From: Kaistia sp. 32K
GTDB taxonomy: Bacteria > Pseudomonadota > Alphaproteobacteria > Rhizobiales > Kaistiaceae
Length of the DNA stretch: 64,000 nucleotides
NCBI RefSeq assembly: GCF_016629525.1
Contig: NZ_AP024269.1
Location: forward strand, 4,290,001 to 4,354,000
Direction: 5' to 3'
Notes under the pieces: model-generated
What the model was told of the DNA's origin: nothing
Database searches by the model: none
What the model saw: only the letters and a program-made list of their open reading frames with translations
In this document: positions 1-9,225 of the stretch, piece by piece
Numbering within the stretch: position 1 is the stretch's first letter
Layout of the letters: each line of letters begins with the position of its first letter
Position numbers and translations under genes: made by a program

Positions 1-1989
1 ACGCGCGGCCGCGCCAAGCCGAAGGCCGACGCGCTCGCCAAGGTGATCCCGCAATTCGCGGCCGAGCCGGCGCCGGGCACCAAGCAGTATCTCGACGCGC
101 ACGGCCCCGACGCGCTCGCCAAGTGGATGCGCGCCGAGAGCCGCGTGCTCGTCACCGACACGACGATGCGCGACGCGCACCAGTCGCTGCTCGCCACCCG
201 CATGCGCACGCATGACATCATCGGCATCGCCGACGCCTATGCACGCGGCCTGCCGGGACTGCTCAGCCTCGAATGCTGGGGCGGCGCCACCTTCGACGTC
301 TCGATGCGCTTCCTGACCGAGGATCCGTGGGAGCGGCTCGCCATGGTGCGCGAGCGCGCGCCGAACATCCTGCTGCAGATGCTGCTGCGCGGCGCCAACG
401 GCGTCGGCTACACCAACTATGCCGACAACGTCGTCAAGTTCTTCGTCAAGCAGGCAGCCGCCGGCGGCGTCGACCTCTTCCGCGTGTTCGACTGCCTGAA
501 CTGGGTCGAGAACATGCGCGTCTCGATGGACGCCGTGCGCGAGGAGGGCAAGGTCCTCGAGGCCGCCATCTGCTACACCGGCGACATCCTCGATCCCGAC
601 CGCGCCAAGTACGATCTGAAGTACTATGTCGCGCTCGCCAAGGAGCTGGAGCGGGCCGGCGCGCATGTCATCGGCCTGAAGGACATGGCGGGCCTCTTGA
701 AGCCGGCCGCCGCCAAGAAGCTGATCGCGACCTTGCGCGAAGAGACCGAGCTGCCGATCCACCTGCACACGCATGACACGTCCGGCATCTCCGCCGCGAC
801 CGTGCTGGCGGCGGTGGAAGCCGGCGTCGACGCTGTTGACGCGGCGATGGACGCGCTGTCGGGCCTCACCTCGCAGCCCTGCCTCGGCTCGATCGCCGAA
901 GCGCTCAAGGGCTCCGAGCGCGACACCGGCCTCGATCCCGACGCGATCCGCCAGATCTCGTTCTATTGGGAAGCCGTGCGCGGCCAGTACACGGCCTTCG
1001 AGAGCGATCTGAAGGCCGGCGCTTCGGAAGTCTATCTGCACGAGATGCCGGGCGGCCAGTTCACCAATCTCAAGGAACAGGCCCGCTCGCTCGGCCTCGA
1101 CACGCGCTGGCACGAGGTGGCGCAGGCCTATGCCGACGTCAACCGGATGTTCGGCGACATCGTCAAGGTGACGCCCTCCTCCAAGGTCGTCGGCGACATG
1201 GCGCTGATGATGGTGTCGCAGAACCTCTCCGTCGCCGACGTCGAGAACCCGGCGAAGGACATCGCCTTCCCGGATTCCGTCGTGCAGATGATGCGCGGCG
1301 ATCTCGGCCAACCGCCGGGCGGCTGGCCCGAGGGCATCCAGAAGAAGGCGCTGAAGGGCGAGACGCCGTCGACGGCCCGTCCGGGCTCGCTGATCGCCGC
1401 CGCCGACCTCGAGGCCGAGCGCAAGACGGCCAAGGAGAAGGTCGGCAATGGCGAGATCGACGATTTCCAGCTCGCCTCCTACCTGATGTATCCGAAGGTC
1501 TTCACCGACTTCGCCAAGGGCCAGCAGAACTGGGGACCGACCAGCGTGCTGCCGACGCCGGTCTATTTCTACGGCCTGCCTGTCGGCGAGGAGATCCTGG
1601 TCGAGCTCGAGAAGGGCAAGACCATGGTGATCCGGATGCAGGCGATCGGCGACGCCGACGAGGAAGGCCTGATCCGCGTCTTCTTCGAGCTGAACGGCCA
1701 GCCGCGCGTGATCAAGGTTCCCGACCGCGCCAATTCCGGCAAGGTCGTCGCCAAGCGCAAGGCGGATGACGGCAACCCGAACCATGTCGCGGCGCCGATG
1801 CCGGGCGTCGTCTCGACGCTCGCCGTCAAGGCCGGCCAGACGGTCAAGGCCGGCGACGTGCTGCTGTCGATCGAGGCGATGAAGATGGAAACCGCCATCC
1901 ACGCCGACCGCGACGGCACGATCGCCGAAGTCCTGGTCCACGCCGGCAGCCAGATCGACGCCAAGGACCTGCTGGTGGTGTTCGGGTAG
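1..1989 (+). CDS. pyc: Pyruvate carboxylase, C-terminal part (5' end outside window)
   Basis: The reading frame is open from base 1, so the biotin carboxylase half lies upstream of the window. Pyruvate carboxylase is cytoplasmic and carboxylates pyruvate to oxaloacetate, an anaplerotic reaction. The visible part starts in the linker before the carboxyltransferase TIM barrel, whose opening motif TTMRDAHQSLLATRMR is clear. The conserved carboxylase (PYC_OADA) domain follows, and a C-terminal biotinyl domain ends the protein. The biotin-accepting lysine is in the AMKMET motif (codon 1882-1884). The pairing of the barrel and biotinyl domain in one chain, with the typical PYC linker, favours pyruvate carboxylase over the oxaloacetate decarboxylase alpha chain, although the part that would prove this is not visible. 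A strong hairpin follows the stop. Confidence 0.95.
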   Translation, partial: TRGRAKPKADALAKVIPQFAAEPAPGTKQYLDAHGPDALAKWMRAESRVLVTDTTMRDAHQSLLATRMRTHDIIGIADAYARGLPGLLSLECWGGATFDVSMRFLTEDPWERLAMVRERAPNILLQMLLRGANGVGYTNYADNVVKFFVKQAAAGGVDLFRVFDCLNWVENMRVSMDAVREEGKVLEAAICYTGDILDPDRAKYDLKYYVALAKELERAGAHVIGLKDMAGLLKPAAAKKLIATLREETELPIHLHTHDTSGISAATVLAAVEAGVDAVDAAMDALSGLTSQPCLGSIAEALKGSERDTGLDPDAIRQISFYWEAVRGQYTAFESDLKAGASEVYLHEMPGGQFTNLKEQARSLGLDTRWHEVAQAYADVNRMFGDIVKVTPSSKVVGDMALMMVSQNLSVADVENPAKDIAFPDSVVQMMRGDLGQPPGGWPEGIQKKALKGETPSTARPGSLIAAADLEAERKTAKEKVGNGEIDDFQLASYLMYPKVFTDFAKGQQNWGPTSVLPTPVYFYGLPVGEEILVELEKGKTMVIRMQAIGDADEEGLIRVFFELNGQPRVIKVPDRANSGKVVAKRKADDGNPNHVAAPMPGVVSTLAVKAGQTVKAGDVLLSIEAMKMETAIHADRDGTIAEVLVHAGSQIDAKDLLVVFG

Positions 1990-1997
1990 GCTTATTC

Positions 1998-2025
1998 GGG
2001 ACGCGGCTCTTCGGGGCCGCGTCCC
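1998..2025 (+). terminator. Rho-independent-like terminator after pyc
   Basis: Perfect 10-bp arms GGGACGCGGC (1998-2007) and GCCGCGTCCC (2016-2025) enclose an 8-nt loop 8 bases after the pyc stop. GGTTCTT follows rather than a full T-run, so it may be imperfect as an intrinsic terminator. Confidence 0.65.
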
Positions 2026-2108
2026 GGTTCTTAAGACGAGCCAGGCCTCTCGGAGGCCGCGCAGACGGGGTGGAGTTCCACTGGACCCTCCTTCGAGACA
2101 CCAAAACT

Positions 2109-3413
2109 CTAGTGACAATACTTCTTCCCGCCGCCCTTGCCGCGCTGGCGGAGGTCAAGGTGGTAGTGGTCCTCGTGGTAGCCGTCCGAGCCCGGGCCGA
2201 GGACCGTATTGAACTTGTCGCAGGCGGAGACGCGCGCCGCCTTCAGGAAGTCGTCCTCCTTCGCCGTGCGGTCTTCCGCCTTGGTCACCGTCACCCAGCG
2301 GCCGTTGACCTCGAAGGCGCCGATATCGACGGCGTTCAGGAAGGCGTGCTCGGAGAGCTGCGCATTGGCGACGCGGTTGCGGCCCCGGCAGGAGTAGGAA
2401 TCGGCGACCCGGAGCGCCGTGACGCGGCCGCCGAGCAGTTTGGTCGCCGAGGGCTGGATGTCCTCGTCGACCCAGCGCGCCAGCGTCGTCGCCACCGCGC
2501 AGTTGATCCGCGCCGCCGGCTCGAGGTCGACCGCGCCCGCATCGAGCTCCGTCACGTCGAACGGATCGGGACCGCCGCAACTGCCGACATGGATGGCCGG
2601 CAGCGGCTTGGCCGATATCTTCATCGCCGCCATCGAGGTGCGGCAGGCGGCGAGCGCCTCCGGCAGGACCGGCCGCATCGTCGGAATCATCGCCGCCAGC
2701 ACCACCTCGGGCTTTTTCCGCGGCAGGGGCGCGGGAAGGTTCTGTAGGGCCGCCTCGGGCGGCACCACCGGCGTCGCCGCCGGATCGGGATGCGGCAGGC
2801 GATCCGATTTCTTCAGGCTGCCATCTGCGTTCCGGCCCGACGAAGCCGGCTCGAGCGGGCTCGGCAGGACCGGTGGCGCGAAGGCGAGTTCGCCGCCCGT
2901 CGCCGGATCGGCCGGAACCGTGCCGGCAAGCGTCGCCGCCGCCCCCGCCGCCAGTCCCGGATCGGGCGGAACCGCCTCGGTCGTGACCTTCTCCACCGCC
3001 GCGTCGGGGGGCTTCGGGATCGCCACCAGCCCCGCCGCCCGCCGCGCCTCGGCCGGTTTTGGCCGCGGCAGCGGCGCGGGGAGTTTTGTAAGGGCCGGTG
3101 GCGTAGCGGGTTCAACAGCCGGCGGCGTCGCGGCCGCATCCGGCGCGGTATCGGAGGCGATGACCGGACGCCGGGTCGGCAGCGGCGTCACGAGCGATGC
3201 GCTTGATTCCGCCCGGGGCGCCTTCGCCTCCGGCGCGGGCGCGACGTGATGCGGCCGCCGCTTGGCGGGTTTCCGCTCCGGCTCGACCTTCGGGATGACC
3301 TTCTGGAACAATTCGTCGGGGCTGATCGCCCGCGCCGCGATCGGCATCTGGGTGACGAGAAGCGCGGCGACCAGGCCGCCCATGCCGCATTTCAACCGTC
3401 GCCAGCGTGCCAT
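2109..3413 (-). CDS. Extensin-like C-terminal domain protein (exported)
   Basis: Protein of 434 aa. The start at 3413 is preferred over the longer frame opening at 3461 because it follows GGGA at a good distance and begins directly with a signal peptide (MARWRRLKCG, hydrophobic core, cleavage near AARA). The middle is a long low-complexity Pro/Ala/Lys segment with repeated PLPRRKP / PLPRPKP motifs, suggesting a flexible cell-wall-spanning spacer. The last ~180 residues match the extensin-like C-terminal family (PF06904): cysteine-bearing CRTS, SCGG, INCAVA and YSCRGR motifs, an SEHAF segment and a DHYHLDL end. In Hyphomicrobiales such proteins are periplasmic or envelope proteins of unproven biochemistry; the SEH and HEDHYH histidines recall D-Ala-D-Ala peptidase-like metal centres, which is an inference only. 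Confidence 0.85.
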   Translation of the reverse strand: MARWRRLKCGMGGLVAALLVTQMPIAARAISPDELFQKVIPKVEPERKPAKRRPHHVAPAPEAKAPRAESSASLVTPLPTRRPVIASDTAPDAAATPPAVEPATPPALTKLPAPLPRPKPAEARRAAGLVAIPKPPDAAVEKVTTEAVPPDPGLAAGAAATLAGTVPADPATGGELAFAPPVLPSPLEPASSGRNADGSLKKSDRLPHPDPAATPVVPPEAALQNLPAPLPRKKPEVVLAAMIPTMRPVLPEALAACRTSMAAMKISAKPLPAIHVGSCGGPDPFDVTELDAGAVDLEPAARINCAVATTLARWVDEDIQPSATKLLGGRVTALRVADSYSCRGRNRVANAQLSEHAFLNAVDIGAFEVNGRWVTVTKAEDRTAKEDDFLKAARVSACDKFNTVLGPGSDGYHEDHYHLDLRQRGKGGGKKYCH

Positions 3414-3542
3414 GCCGATCCCGTCTCCTGAGTGTCGAACCCCAGAAACTGTCGAACTCAACGCACAGTAGAGCCATCCGTTCCGGCAACGCCAAGGACC
3501 GCCTGAAACACGCCGCCAAACGGCATCGCATCCGCCCCCACT

Positions 3543-4022
3543 CTAGGCGGCGGTGGACGGCCCCGTCGCCTTGACGAAGACGACCAGTTCGTGCGGGCCG
3601 ACCTCGCGCTCGATCTCGCTCCAGCCGCGCGCGGCGTAGTAGGCGGCCTTCTCCGGCACGGCGCAGAGATAGATCTTGTCGTGGCCGAGCGCCGCCGCCT
3701 CGGCGACGATCCGCTCCGACAGCTCGACGGCGACGCCGCGCGAGCGCGCCTCCGGCTCGACCCAGAGCGCCGCGAGCCAGGGCGAGTATTGCGGCCGGTC
3801 GTCGAGGTCGTTGTCGATCAGCAGCGCCGAGCCGACGAACTCGTCCTCGCGATGCGCGACGAGGCCGAGCGGAATGGCGTCGGTCTTGAACTCGCGCAGA
3901 TGGCCGAGCACGGCCGCGAGCGGCGCGCCGGACTCCTTCCACCAGGCGTGCCACATGCGATCGGCGATCGTGCCGATGAACTCGGGACGCGCGGCGAGAT
4001 TGGAAAAGGTGAGGTCTGTCAC
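3543..4022 (-). CDS. GNAT family N-acetyltransferase
   Basis: Protein of 159 aa with a GTG start at 4022 that overlaps the stop of the upstream patatin gene in a GTGA quadruplet (4019-4022). The acetyl-CoA binding motif A is visible as VEPEARSRGVAVEL in the middle of the protein, and the C-terminal part contains the usual AAYYAARGW segment of GNAT folds. The substrate cannot be told from sequence. Its translational coupling to bdhA and the patatin gene suggests co-expression with lipid or polyhydroxybutyrate metabolism, but GNATs often ride along in operons without a pathway link. Confidence 0.85.
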   Translation of the reverse strand: MTDLTFSNLAARPEFIGTIADRMWHAWWKESGAPLAAVLGHLREFKTDAIPLGLVAHREDEFVGSALLIDNDLDDRPQYSPWLAALWVEPEARSRGVAVELSERIVAEAAALGHDKIYLCAVPEKAAYYAARGWSEIEREVGPHELVVFVKATGPSTAA

Positions 4023-5047
4023 TGGAATTGCGTCCTGAGATCCACGGTGTCCCGAACGCCTATATCCTTGAAATGCGCGGCAAGCCAGTCGCGCGCCGCC
4101 TCGCGGCCTGCCTCGTGCAGTTCCTCGAAGAAGGCGCGCGAGGTGTCGAACTTGGTCGAGGCGGAGAATTTCTCCAGCGCCTTGCCGGCGTCGATGCGGT
4201 GCACGCGGTTGCGGCGATAGCGGGCGGGATCGAGCCGACCCTCGTCGAGCATGCGGTTGACGAAGTCGATGGCGCGGAATTCGCGCAGCAGCGAGGCGTT
4301 GAAGGTGATCTCGCTCATCCGCTCGAGGATCTCCTTGGTGGAGGTCGGCACGGTATTGCGCTCGATCGGGTTAATCTGGACCAGCAGGATGTCGGTCGCC
4401 CGCGTCTCGGTGAAGAAGGGGAAGAGCGCGGGATTGCCCATGAAGCCGCCGTCCCAGTAGGGCTCGCCGTCGACGATCACGGTCTGGAACAGATAGGGCA
4501 GGCACGCCGACGCCATGATCGCCTCGGCGGTGACGCCCTCGCCGGAAAAGACCTTGATCTTGCCGGTGCGCACCGCCGTCGCCGAGATGAACAGCTTCGG
4601 CGTCTTCGCGGCGCGGAGACGATCGAAATCGACCAGCTCGGTGACGATCTCCTTGAGCGGGTTGATGTTCATCGGGTTGAAGCCGTAGGGCGAGGCGAAA
4701 TTGGTCATCGCCTCGATCATGTGGAAGGGCTGCATGGCGGGCATCCGCCAGGCCCCCATCCACGCTTCCATCAGGTCGCGCGCCGAGGCGCCGGGACGTC
4801 CCGCCGCGCTTACCCGCGTCCAGAGCTCGCGGAGCCGCGCCCGCGCGCCGGCCGTGCCGTCGCGCGCCAGCCCGTCGGCGAGCGCCACCGCGTTGAGCGC
4901 GCCGGCGCTGGTGCCGGAGATCCCCTCGAAATCGAGGCGTCCGTCCTCGAGCAGCCGGTCGAGCACGCCCCAGGTGAAGGCGCCGTGCGCGCCGCCGCCC
5001 TGCAGGCCGAGATTGAGGGTCTTGCGGCCGGCGTGATGCAGCGTCAT
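4019..5047 (-). CDS. Patatin-like phospholipase family protein
   Basis: Protein of 342 aa. The ATG at 5045-5047 overlaps the bdhA stop in an ATGA quadruplet, so the much longer open frame upstream is not used. The patatin signature is present: oxyanion loop GLQGGGAHG (about residues 12-20), nucleophile elbow GTSAGA, and the catalytic aspartate in DGG (WDGGFMGNP). Patatin-domain enzymes hydrolyse acyl esters through a Ser-Asp dyad. No signal peptide or membrane span is seen, so it is probably cytoplasmic. Coupling to 3-hydroxybutyrate dehydrogenase raises the possibility that it acts on polyhydroxybutyrate granules or their phospholipid coat, but the sequence does not prove this. Confidence 0.9.
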   Translation of the reverse strand: MTLHHAGRKTLNLGLQGGGAHGAFTWGVLDRLLEDGRLDFEGISGTSAGALNAVALADGLARDGTAGARARLRELWTRVSAAGRPGASARDLMEAWMGAWRMPAMQPFHMIEAMTNFASPYGFNPMNINPLKEIVTELVDFDRLRAAKTPKLFISATAVRTGKIKVFSGEGVTAEAIMASACLPYLFQTVIVDGEPYWDGGFMGNPALFPFFTETRATDILLVQINPIERNTVPTSTKEILERMSEITFNASLLREFRAIDFVNRMLDEGRLDPARYRRNRVHRIDAGKALEKFSASTKFDTSRAFFEELHEAGREAARDWLAAHFKDIGVRDTVDLRTQFQ

Positions 5048-5841
5048 GCCGCGGTCCAGCCGCCGTCGATCGATTGCAGCGAACCGGTGATCGAGCGCGC
5101 GCCGTCGGTGGTCAGGAACAGCGCCAGCGCCGCCACTTCCTCGACGGTGACGAATTCCTTGGTCGGCTGCGCCGCCAGGATGACGTCCTTCTTGACCTGT
5201 TCCTCGCTCATGCCGCGCGCCTTCGCCGTATCGGGGATCTGCTTCTCGACCAGCGGCGTCCAGACATAGCCGGGGCAGATGGCGTTGACGGTGATGCCGT
5301 GCTCGGCCGTTTCCAGCGCCACCGTCTTGGTGATGCCGGCGATGCCGTGCTTCGCCGCGACATAGGCGACCTTGTAGGGCGAGGCGACCAGCGCATGGGC
5401 CGAGGCGGTGGAGATAATCCGGCCCCAGCCCTTCTTCTTCATCGCCGGCAGCGCCAGGCGGATGGCGTGGAAGGCGGCGGAGAGGTTCAGCGCGATAATC
5501 AGGTTCCACTTGTCGACGGGGAATTCGTCGATCGGCGCGACATGCTGGACGCCGGCATTGTTGACGAGCACGTCGATGGCGCCGAATTCCTTCTCGACAT
5601 CGCCGATCATCGTGGCGATCTCGTCTTCCCTGGTCATGTCGGCGCCGGAATAGCGCGTCTCGACACCGAATTCGGCCGCGAGGTCGGCTCGCAGTTTCTC
5701 GATCGCGACGGCATCGCCGAAGCCGTTCAGCACGACATGCGCGCCGGCGCCGGCGAGCGCCCGGGCGATGCCGAGCCCGATGCCCGAGGTCGAGCCCGTC
5801 ACCAGCGCGACCTTGTCCTTGAGATGACCGTCCTTCGACAT
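5044..5841 (-). CDS. bdhA: 3-hydroxybutyrate dehydrogenase (SDR)
   Basis: Protein of 265 aa, first gene of a translationally coupled three-gene operon. The start at 5841 follows AGGAG about 10 bases upstream. It is a classical short-chain dehydrogenase: NAD-binding TGSTSGIGLGIA near residue 15, NNAG motif (NNAGVQHV), and catalytic Tyr/Lys in YVAAKHG. The HxxP-type segment NNAGVQHVAPIDEFP and the CPGYVWTPLVEKQIP loop are characteristic of D-3-hydroxybutyrate dehydrogenases, which oxidise 3-hydroxybutyrate to acetoacetate during polyhydroxybutyrate breakdown. The downstream partners are a patatin and a GNAT protein. Confidence 0.92.
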   Translation of the reverse strand: MSKDGHLKDKVALVTGSTSGIGLGIARALAGAGAHVVLNGFGDAVAIEKLRADLAAEFGVETRYSGADMTREDEIATMIGDVEKEFGAIDVLVNNAGVQHVAPIDEFPVDKWNLIIALNLSAAFHAIRLALPAMKKKGWGRIISTASAHALVASPYKVAYVAAKHGIAGITKTVALETAEHGITVNAICPGYVWTPLVEKQIPDTAKARGMSEEQVKKDVILAAQPTKEFVTVEEVAALALFLTTDGARSITGSLQSIDGGWTAA

Positions 5842-6046
5842 CAATTCGACTCCTGCGGGGAGGATCAGGGGTAGGAAGTGCCCGAGACGACCATATATTG
5901 CGGTGCAACAGCAAGAGAAGGCGTCGAGCGACGGCATGCGGCAATCGGCGCGGAGTCGGCCTCGCCGCCGATCCGTGCTAGAACGCGCACGCGGAGAGAT
6001 CTCCTCCCACGCGGCTTGACGACGAGGCGGCCAGAACAGGGCGATC

Positions 6047-6559
6047 ATGAGCGAAGCAGACCGGATCGTGCTCGAACATCGCGATCACAACCATGACCAT
6101 TGCGCCCGCGACGCCATCGCCCATGCCGAGGCGATTTCCGCCGCCGAGGGCCTGCGCTTCACCGAGCAGCGCCGCAAGGTCCTGGCCGCGCTCGCCGAGA
6201 GCCACGTGCCCGCCAGCGCCTATGACGTGATCGACCGGCTCGCCGCCGAGGGGCCGCGCCCGGCCCCCGTCTCCGTCTATCGCGCGCTCGATTTCCTGGT
6301 CGAGCACGGCTTCGCCCACCGCATCGAGAGCCGCAACGCCTATATCGCCTGCTCGCGCGGGCCGGAGGGCCACGACAAGCCCGGCCATGGCGCCGCCACC
6401 GTCTTCCTGCTCTGCGAGCAGTGCGGCGCCGCCGGCGAGGCGTCGTCCGCCGCGCTGACCGAGGCACTCGCCGCGGTGACCGAAGCGGCCGGCTTCGCGC
6501 CGACCGCGCCGATCATCGAGATCCGCGGCCTCTGCGCCCGTTGCCGCGAGTCGGCATAG
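6047..6559 (+). CDS. zur: Fur-family regulator, probably zinc-responsive (Zur)
   Basis: Protein of 170 aa. The N-terminus has a His-rich stretch (EHRDHNHDH), then the Fur winged helix (LRFTEQRRKVLAAL ... PVSVYRALDFLVEHGFAHRIES). Structural zinc cysteines are seen as CEQCG near residue 125 and CARC near the C-terminus. The His-rich start and the overall form fit Zur better than Fur or PerR. The gene stands alone and is divergent from the bdhA operon across about 205 bp in which no clear Zur palindrome was found. Its targets would be zinc uptake genes, none of which are in the window. Confidence 0.8.
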   Translation: MSEADRIVLEHRDHNHDHCARDAIAHAEAISAAEGLRFTEQRRKVLAALAESHVPASAYDVIDRLAAEGPRPAPVSVYRALDFLVEHGFAHRIESRNAYIACSRGPEGHDKPGHGAATVFLLCEQCGAAGEASSAALTEALAAVTEAAGFAPTAPIIEIRGLCARCRESA

Positions 6560-6602
6560 ATTGATGTGGCATCGGCAGATGTCTTGCCATATCGCCTCCT
6601 TT

Positions 6603-6723
6603 CACCTCTCCCTGAGGGAGAGGTCGACGACGCAGTCGGCGGGTGAGGGTTTACGCCCTCTCCGGAAACGCCGTAAACCCTCACCCGGCCCTGTCGGGCC
6701 GACCTCTCCCTCAGGGAGAGGTG
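6603..6723. repeat. 121-bp mirror-image intergenic repeat (type A, copy 1)
   Basis: The outer 22-bp arms (6603-6624 and 6702-6723, core CCTCTCCCTGAGGGAGAGG) are inverted copies, each itself palindromic. An inner inverted pair (GTGAGGGTTTAC / GTAAACCCTCAC) completes a cruciform-capable unit. A second copy of the same family lies at 47941-48060. The right edge reads GAGAGGTG six bases before the ispG ATG, so the repeat appears to supply that gene's ribosome binding site. Confidence 0.9.
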
Positions 6724-6729
6724 CAAGTC

Positions 6730-8025
6730 ATGACTGAGCCTCCCATGAACGCTCCCGCCGATTTGCCCCACGAATTCCTCGCCGGTCCGCTGCCGCGCCG
6801 TCGCGCCACCGCCGTTCGCGTCGGCAAGGTCCGCGTCGGCGGCGACGCGCCAGTCGTCGTGCAGTCGATGACCAACACCGACACGGCCGACATCGACGCG
6901 ACCGTCGCCCAGGTGGCGGCGCTCGCCCGCGCCGGCTCCGAGATGGTCCGCATCACCGTCGACCGCGACGAGGCGGCGGCCGCGGTGCCGTTCATCAAGG
7001 AAAAGCTGCTCGCCAGGCGGATCAACGTGCCGCTGATCGGCGACTTCCACTATATCGGCCACAAACTCCTGACCGATCACCCGGCCTGCGCCGAGGCGCT
7101 CGACAAATACCGCATCAATCCCGGCAATGTCGGTTTCGGCGAGAAGCGCGACCGCCAGTTCGCGACGCTGATCGAGCTCGCGATAAAATACGACAAGCCG
7201 GTGCGCATCGGCGTCAACTGGGGCTCGCTCGACCAGGAGCTGCTGACCCGGCTGATGGACGAGAACGCGGCTTCCGCCGCGCCGATCTCGGCCGCCGCCG
7301 TGATGCGCGAGGCGATCTGCCAGTCGGCGATCCTCTCCGCCAATCTGGCCGAAAGCATCGGCCTGCCGCGTGAAAAAATCATCCTGTCGGCCAAGGTGTC
7401 GAACGTGCAGGACCTGATCGCCGTCTATCGCGATCTCGCCCGCCGCTCCGACCATTGCCTGCATCTCGGCCTCACCGAGGCCGGCATGGGCTCGAAGGGC
7501 ATCGTCGCCTCCTCGGCCGCCATGGGCATCCTGCTGCAGGAAGGCATCGGCGACACCATCCGCGTCTCGCTGACGCCGGAGCCGAACGGCGACCGCACGC
7601 GCGAGGTGCAGGTGGCGCAGGAACTCCTGCAGACCATGGGTTTTCGCGCGTTCCTGCCGATCGTCGCCGCCTGCCCCGGCTGCGGCCGCACGACCTCGAC
7701 CGTGTTCCAGGAGCTCGCGAGCCGGATCCAGGAGGACATCCGCACCTCGATGCCGCAATGGCGCGAGCGCTATCCGGGCGTCGAGGCGCTGAAGGTCGCG
7801 GTGATGGGCTGCATCGTCAACGGCCCCGGCGAATCGAAGCACGCCGACATCGGCATCTCGCTCCCCGGCACCGGCGAGACCCCGGCGGCGCCCGTCTTCA
7901 TCGACGGCAAGAAGGCGGTGACTTTGCGCGGCCCCGCCATCGCCGACGATTTCCGCAAGCTCGTCGACGAGTACATCGAGAAGCGCTTCGGCCTCGGCGC
8001 AAAGGCGGGCGAGGCGGCGGAGTAG
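6730..8025 (+). CDS. ispG: 4-hydroxy-3-methylbut-2-enyl diphosphate synthase
   Basis: Protein of 431 aa from the ATG at 6730; an internal ATG at 6745 is an alternative. IspG (GcpE) is the penultimate enzyme of the MEP isoprenoid pathway and converts 2-C-methyl-D-erythritol 2,4-cyclodiphosphate to HMBPP with a [4Fe-4S] cluster. The barrel start ([18 protein letters not shown]) and the HADIGIS region are typical, and the cluster cysteines are visible in ACPGCGRT and [10 protein letters not shown]. The frame stays open upstream to 6643 but runs through a repeat, so the longer start is unlikely. A polyprenyl diphosphate synthase, a downstream isoprenoid gene, lies about 1.2 kb away on the other strand. 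Confidence 0.95.
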   Translation: MTEPPMNAPADLPHEFLAGPLPRRRATAVRVGKVRVGGDAPVVVQSMTNTDTADIDATVAQVAALARAGSEMVRITVDRDEAAAAVPFIKEKLLARRINVPLIGDFHYIGHKLLTDHPACAEALDKYRINPGNVGFGEKRDRQFATLIELAIKYDKPVRIGVNWGSLDQELLTRLMDENAASAAPISAAAVMREAICQSAILSANLAESIGLPREKIILSAKVSNVQDLIAVYRDLARRSDHCLHLGLTEAGMGSKGIVASSAAMGILLQEGIGDTIRVSLTPEPNGDRTREVQVAQELLQTMGFRAFLPIVAACPGCGRTTSTVFQELASRIQEDIRTSMPQWRERYPGVEALKVAVMGCIVNGPGESKHADIGISLPGTGETPAAPVFIDGKKAVTLRGPAIADDFRKLVDEYIEKRFGLGAKAGEAAE

Positions 8026-8387
8026 GCGCGAGAGCTCTCCCCCGGGAAATCTTATTCGCAGCACCACCCTCATCATGCTGAGGAAGCCCGAAGGGCCGTC
8101 TCGAAGCACGCAGAGCCGTCGTGCCATCGACAGCTGCCCTGAGACCGTGCGTCCTTCGAGACGGCTTGCTACCGCAAGCCTCCTCTCAGGATGACGGAAA
8201 TCGGGGCTGCCGACCGACTGTAGGCCTTTGCGCCGGCCCTCCCCTTGAGGGAGGGTCAAAACGGGCGGAGACCGTTTTGGGGAGGGGGCGGTTCGGCGGG
8301 AGCGAGGCGGCACAATCTGCCCCGTTTACTGCTTCGGCGGTTGCGTCTAGATCTCTTGTCCCATGCCTTCGTGGACGAGGATCGATC
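8026..8387. repeat. Gene-free interval with two inverted repeats
   Basis: No gene is seen between ispG and the META-domain gene. The first repeat has arms 8070-8111 and 8147-8197; GTCTCGAAG..ACGC pairs with GCGTCCTTCGAGAC, and CTGAGGAAG with the GCCTCCTCTCAGGATGA end. The second (about 8238-8290) has the form CCCTCCCC-AGGGTCAAAACG ... CCGTTTTGGGGAGGGG, the same family as repeats at 34713-34845 and 48064-48119. Both resemble mobile-like intergenic palindromes common in Hyphomicrobiales. Confidence 0.75.
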
Positions 8388-9197
8388 GTGATCAAGCTTC
8401 TGCCGATGCGCCTGTTGTTTGCTCTCGCCCTTCTGGCCTTGCCGAGCCTCGCGGTGGCGCGACCGCTCGACGGGTCGGTCACCTATCGCGAGCGCATCGC
8501 CCTCGACCCGAAGGTGGCCGTCACCATCAGCCTGGTGGACGTCACGCATGCCGACCGGCCGGCCAAGGTGATCGCCAAGCAGCGCATCCGTCCGCGCGGC
8601 CGCCAGGTGCCGATCGATTTCCGCCTGCACTACGCGACGTCCCGCATCAAGCCGAACCATCATTATCAGCTGCAGGCACGGATCGATCTCGGCGACGACC
8701 TGCTCTATGCCAACAAGGACGCCATCCCGATCGATCCGCTCACCGCCAAGGGGCCGGTGACGATCGTGGTGCAGCGGGTGCCCGACCAGGACGAACCCAC
8801 CAAGGTCAGCGACAAGGGCGCCAACAACAAGGGCACGGCGTCGCCGTCGAGCCCGGCCGCCTCGCTGAAGGGCACCGAGTGGCTGGCCGAGGACATCGGC
8901 GGCAACGGCGTGCTCGACATCGTGCAGTCGACGCTCTCGATCGAGGGTGACGGCAAGATTTCCGGCTCGGGCGGCTGCAACCGCTATTTCGGCACCGTCA
9001 CGGTCAAGGACGGCGTGCTCAAGGTCGGCCCGCTCGGCGCGACGCAGATGGCCTGCGTGCCCGCGCAGATGGACCAGGAGCGCAAGTTCCTCGACGCGCT
9101 GTCGGCGACGCGGAGCTTCCGCATCGACGGCGCCAAGCTGACCCTGCTCGACGCCGGCGGCAAGCCGCTGGTGCGCCTCGTCAAGAACAAGGGCTGA
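8388..9197 (+). CDS. Exported YbaY-like and META domain protein
   Basis: Protein of 269 aa. The GTG at 8388 is preferred because GAGG lies about 7 bases before it and the product then starts MIKLLPMRLL, a proper signal peptide (cleavage near VARP); the ATG at 8406 is the alternative. Residues ~28-130 resemble the YbaY/YscW lipoprotein domain (GSVTYRERIALDPKVAVTISLVDV, RPAKVIAKQRI), but no lipobox cysteine is present, so it is probably a soluble periplasmic protein. After a Ser/Pro-rich linker a META (HslJ-type) domain follows: LKGTEWLAEDIGG, GSGGCNRYFGTV, ATQMACVP. META proteins are linked to envelope stress and drug tolerance in other bacteria; function here is unproven. Confidence 0.85.
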   Translation: MIKLLPMRLLFALALLALPSLAVARPLDGSVTYRERIALDPKVAVTISLVDVTHADRPAKVIAKQRIRPRGRQVPIDFRLHYATSRIKPNHHYQLQARIDLGDDLLYANKDAIPIDPLTAKGPVTIVVQRVPDQDEPTKVSDKGANNKGTASPSSPAASLKGTEWLAEDIGGNGVLDIVQSTLSIEGDGKISGSGGCNRYFGTVTVKDGVLKVGPLGATQMACVPAQMDQERKFLDALSATRSFRIDGAKLTLLDAGGKPLVRLVKNKG

Positions 9198-9225
9198 GAC
9201 CCAGCGCCTCCCGAGGGAGGCGCGA

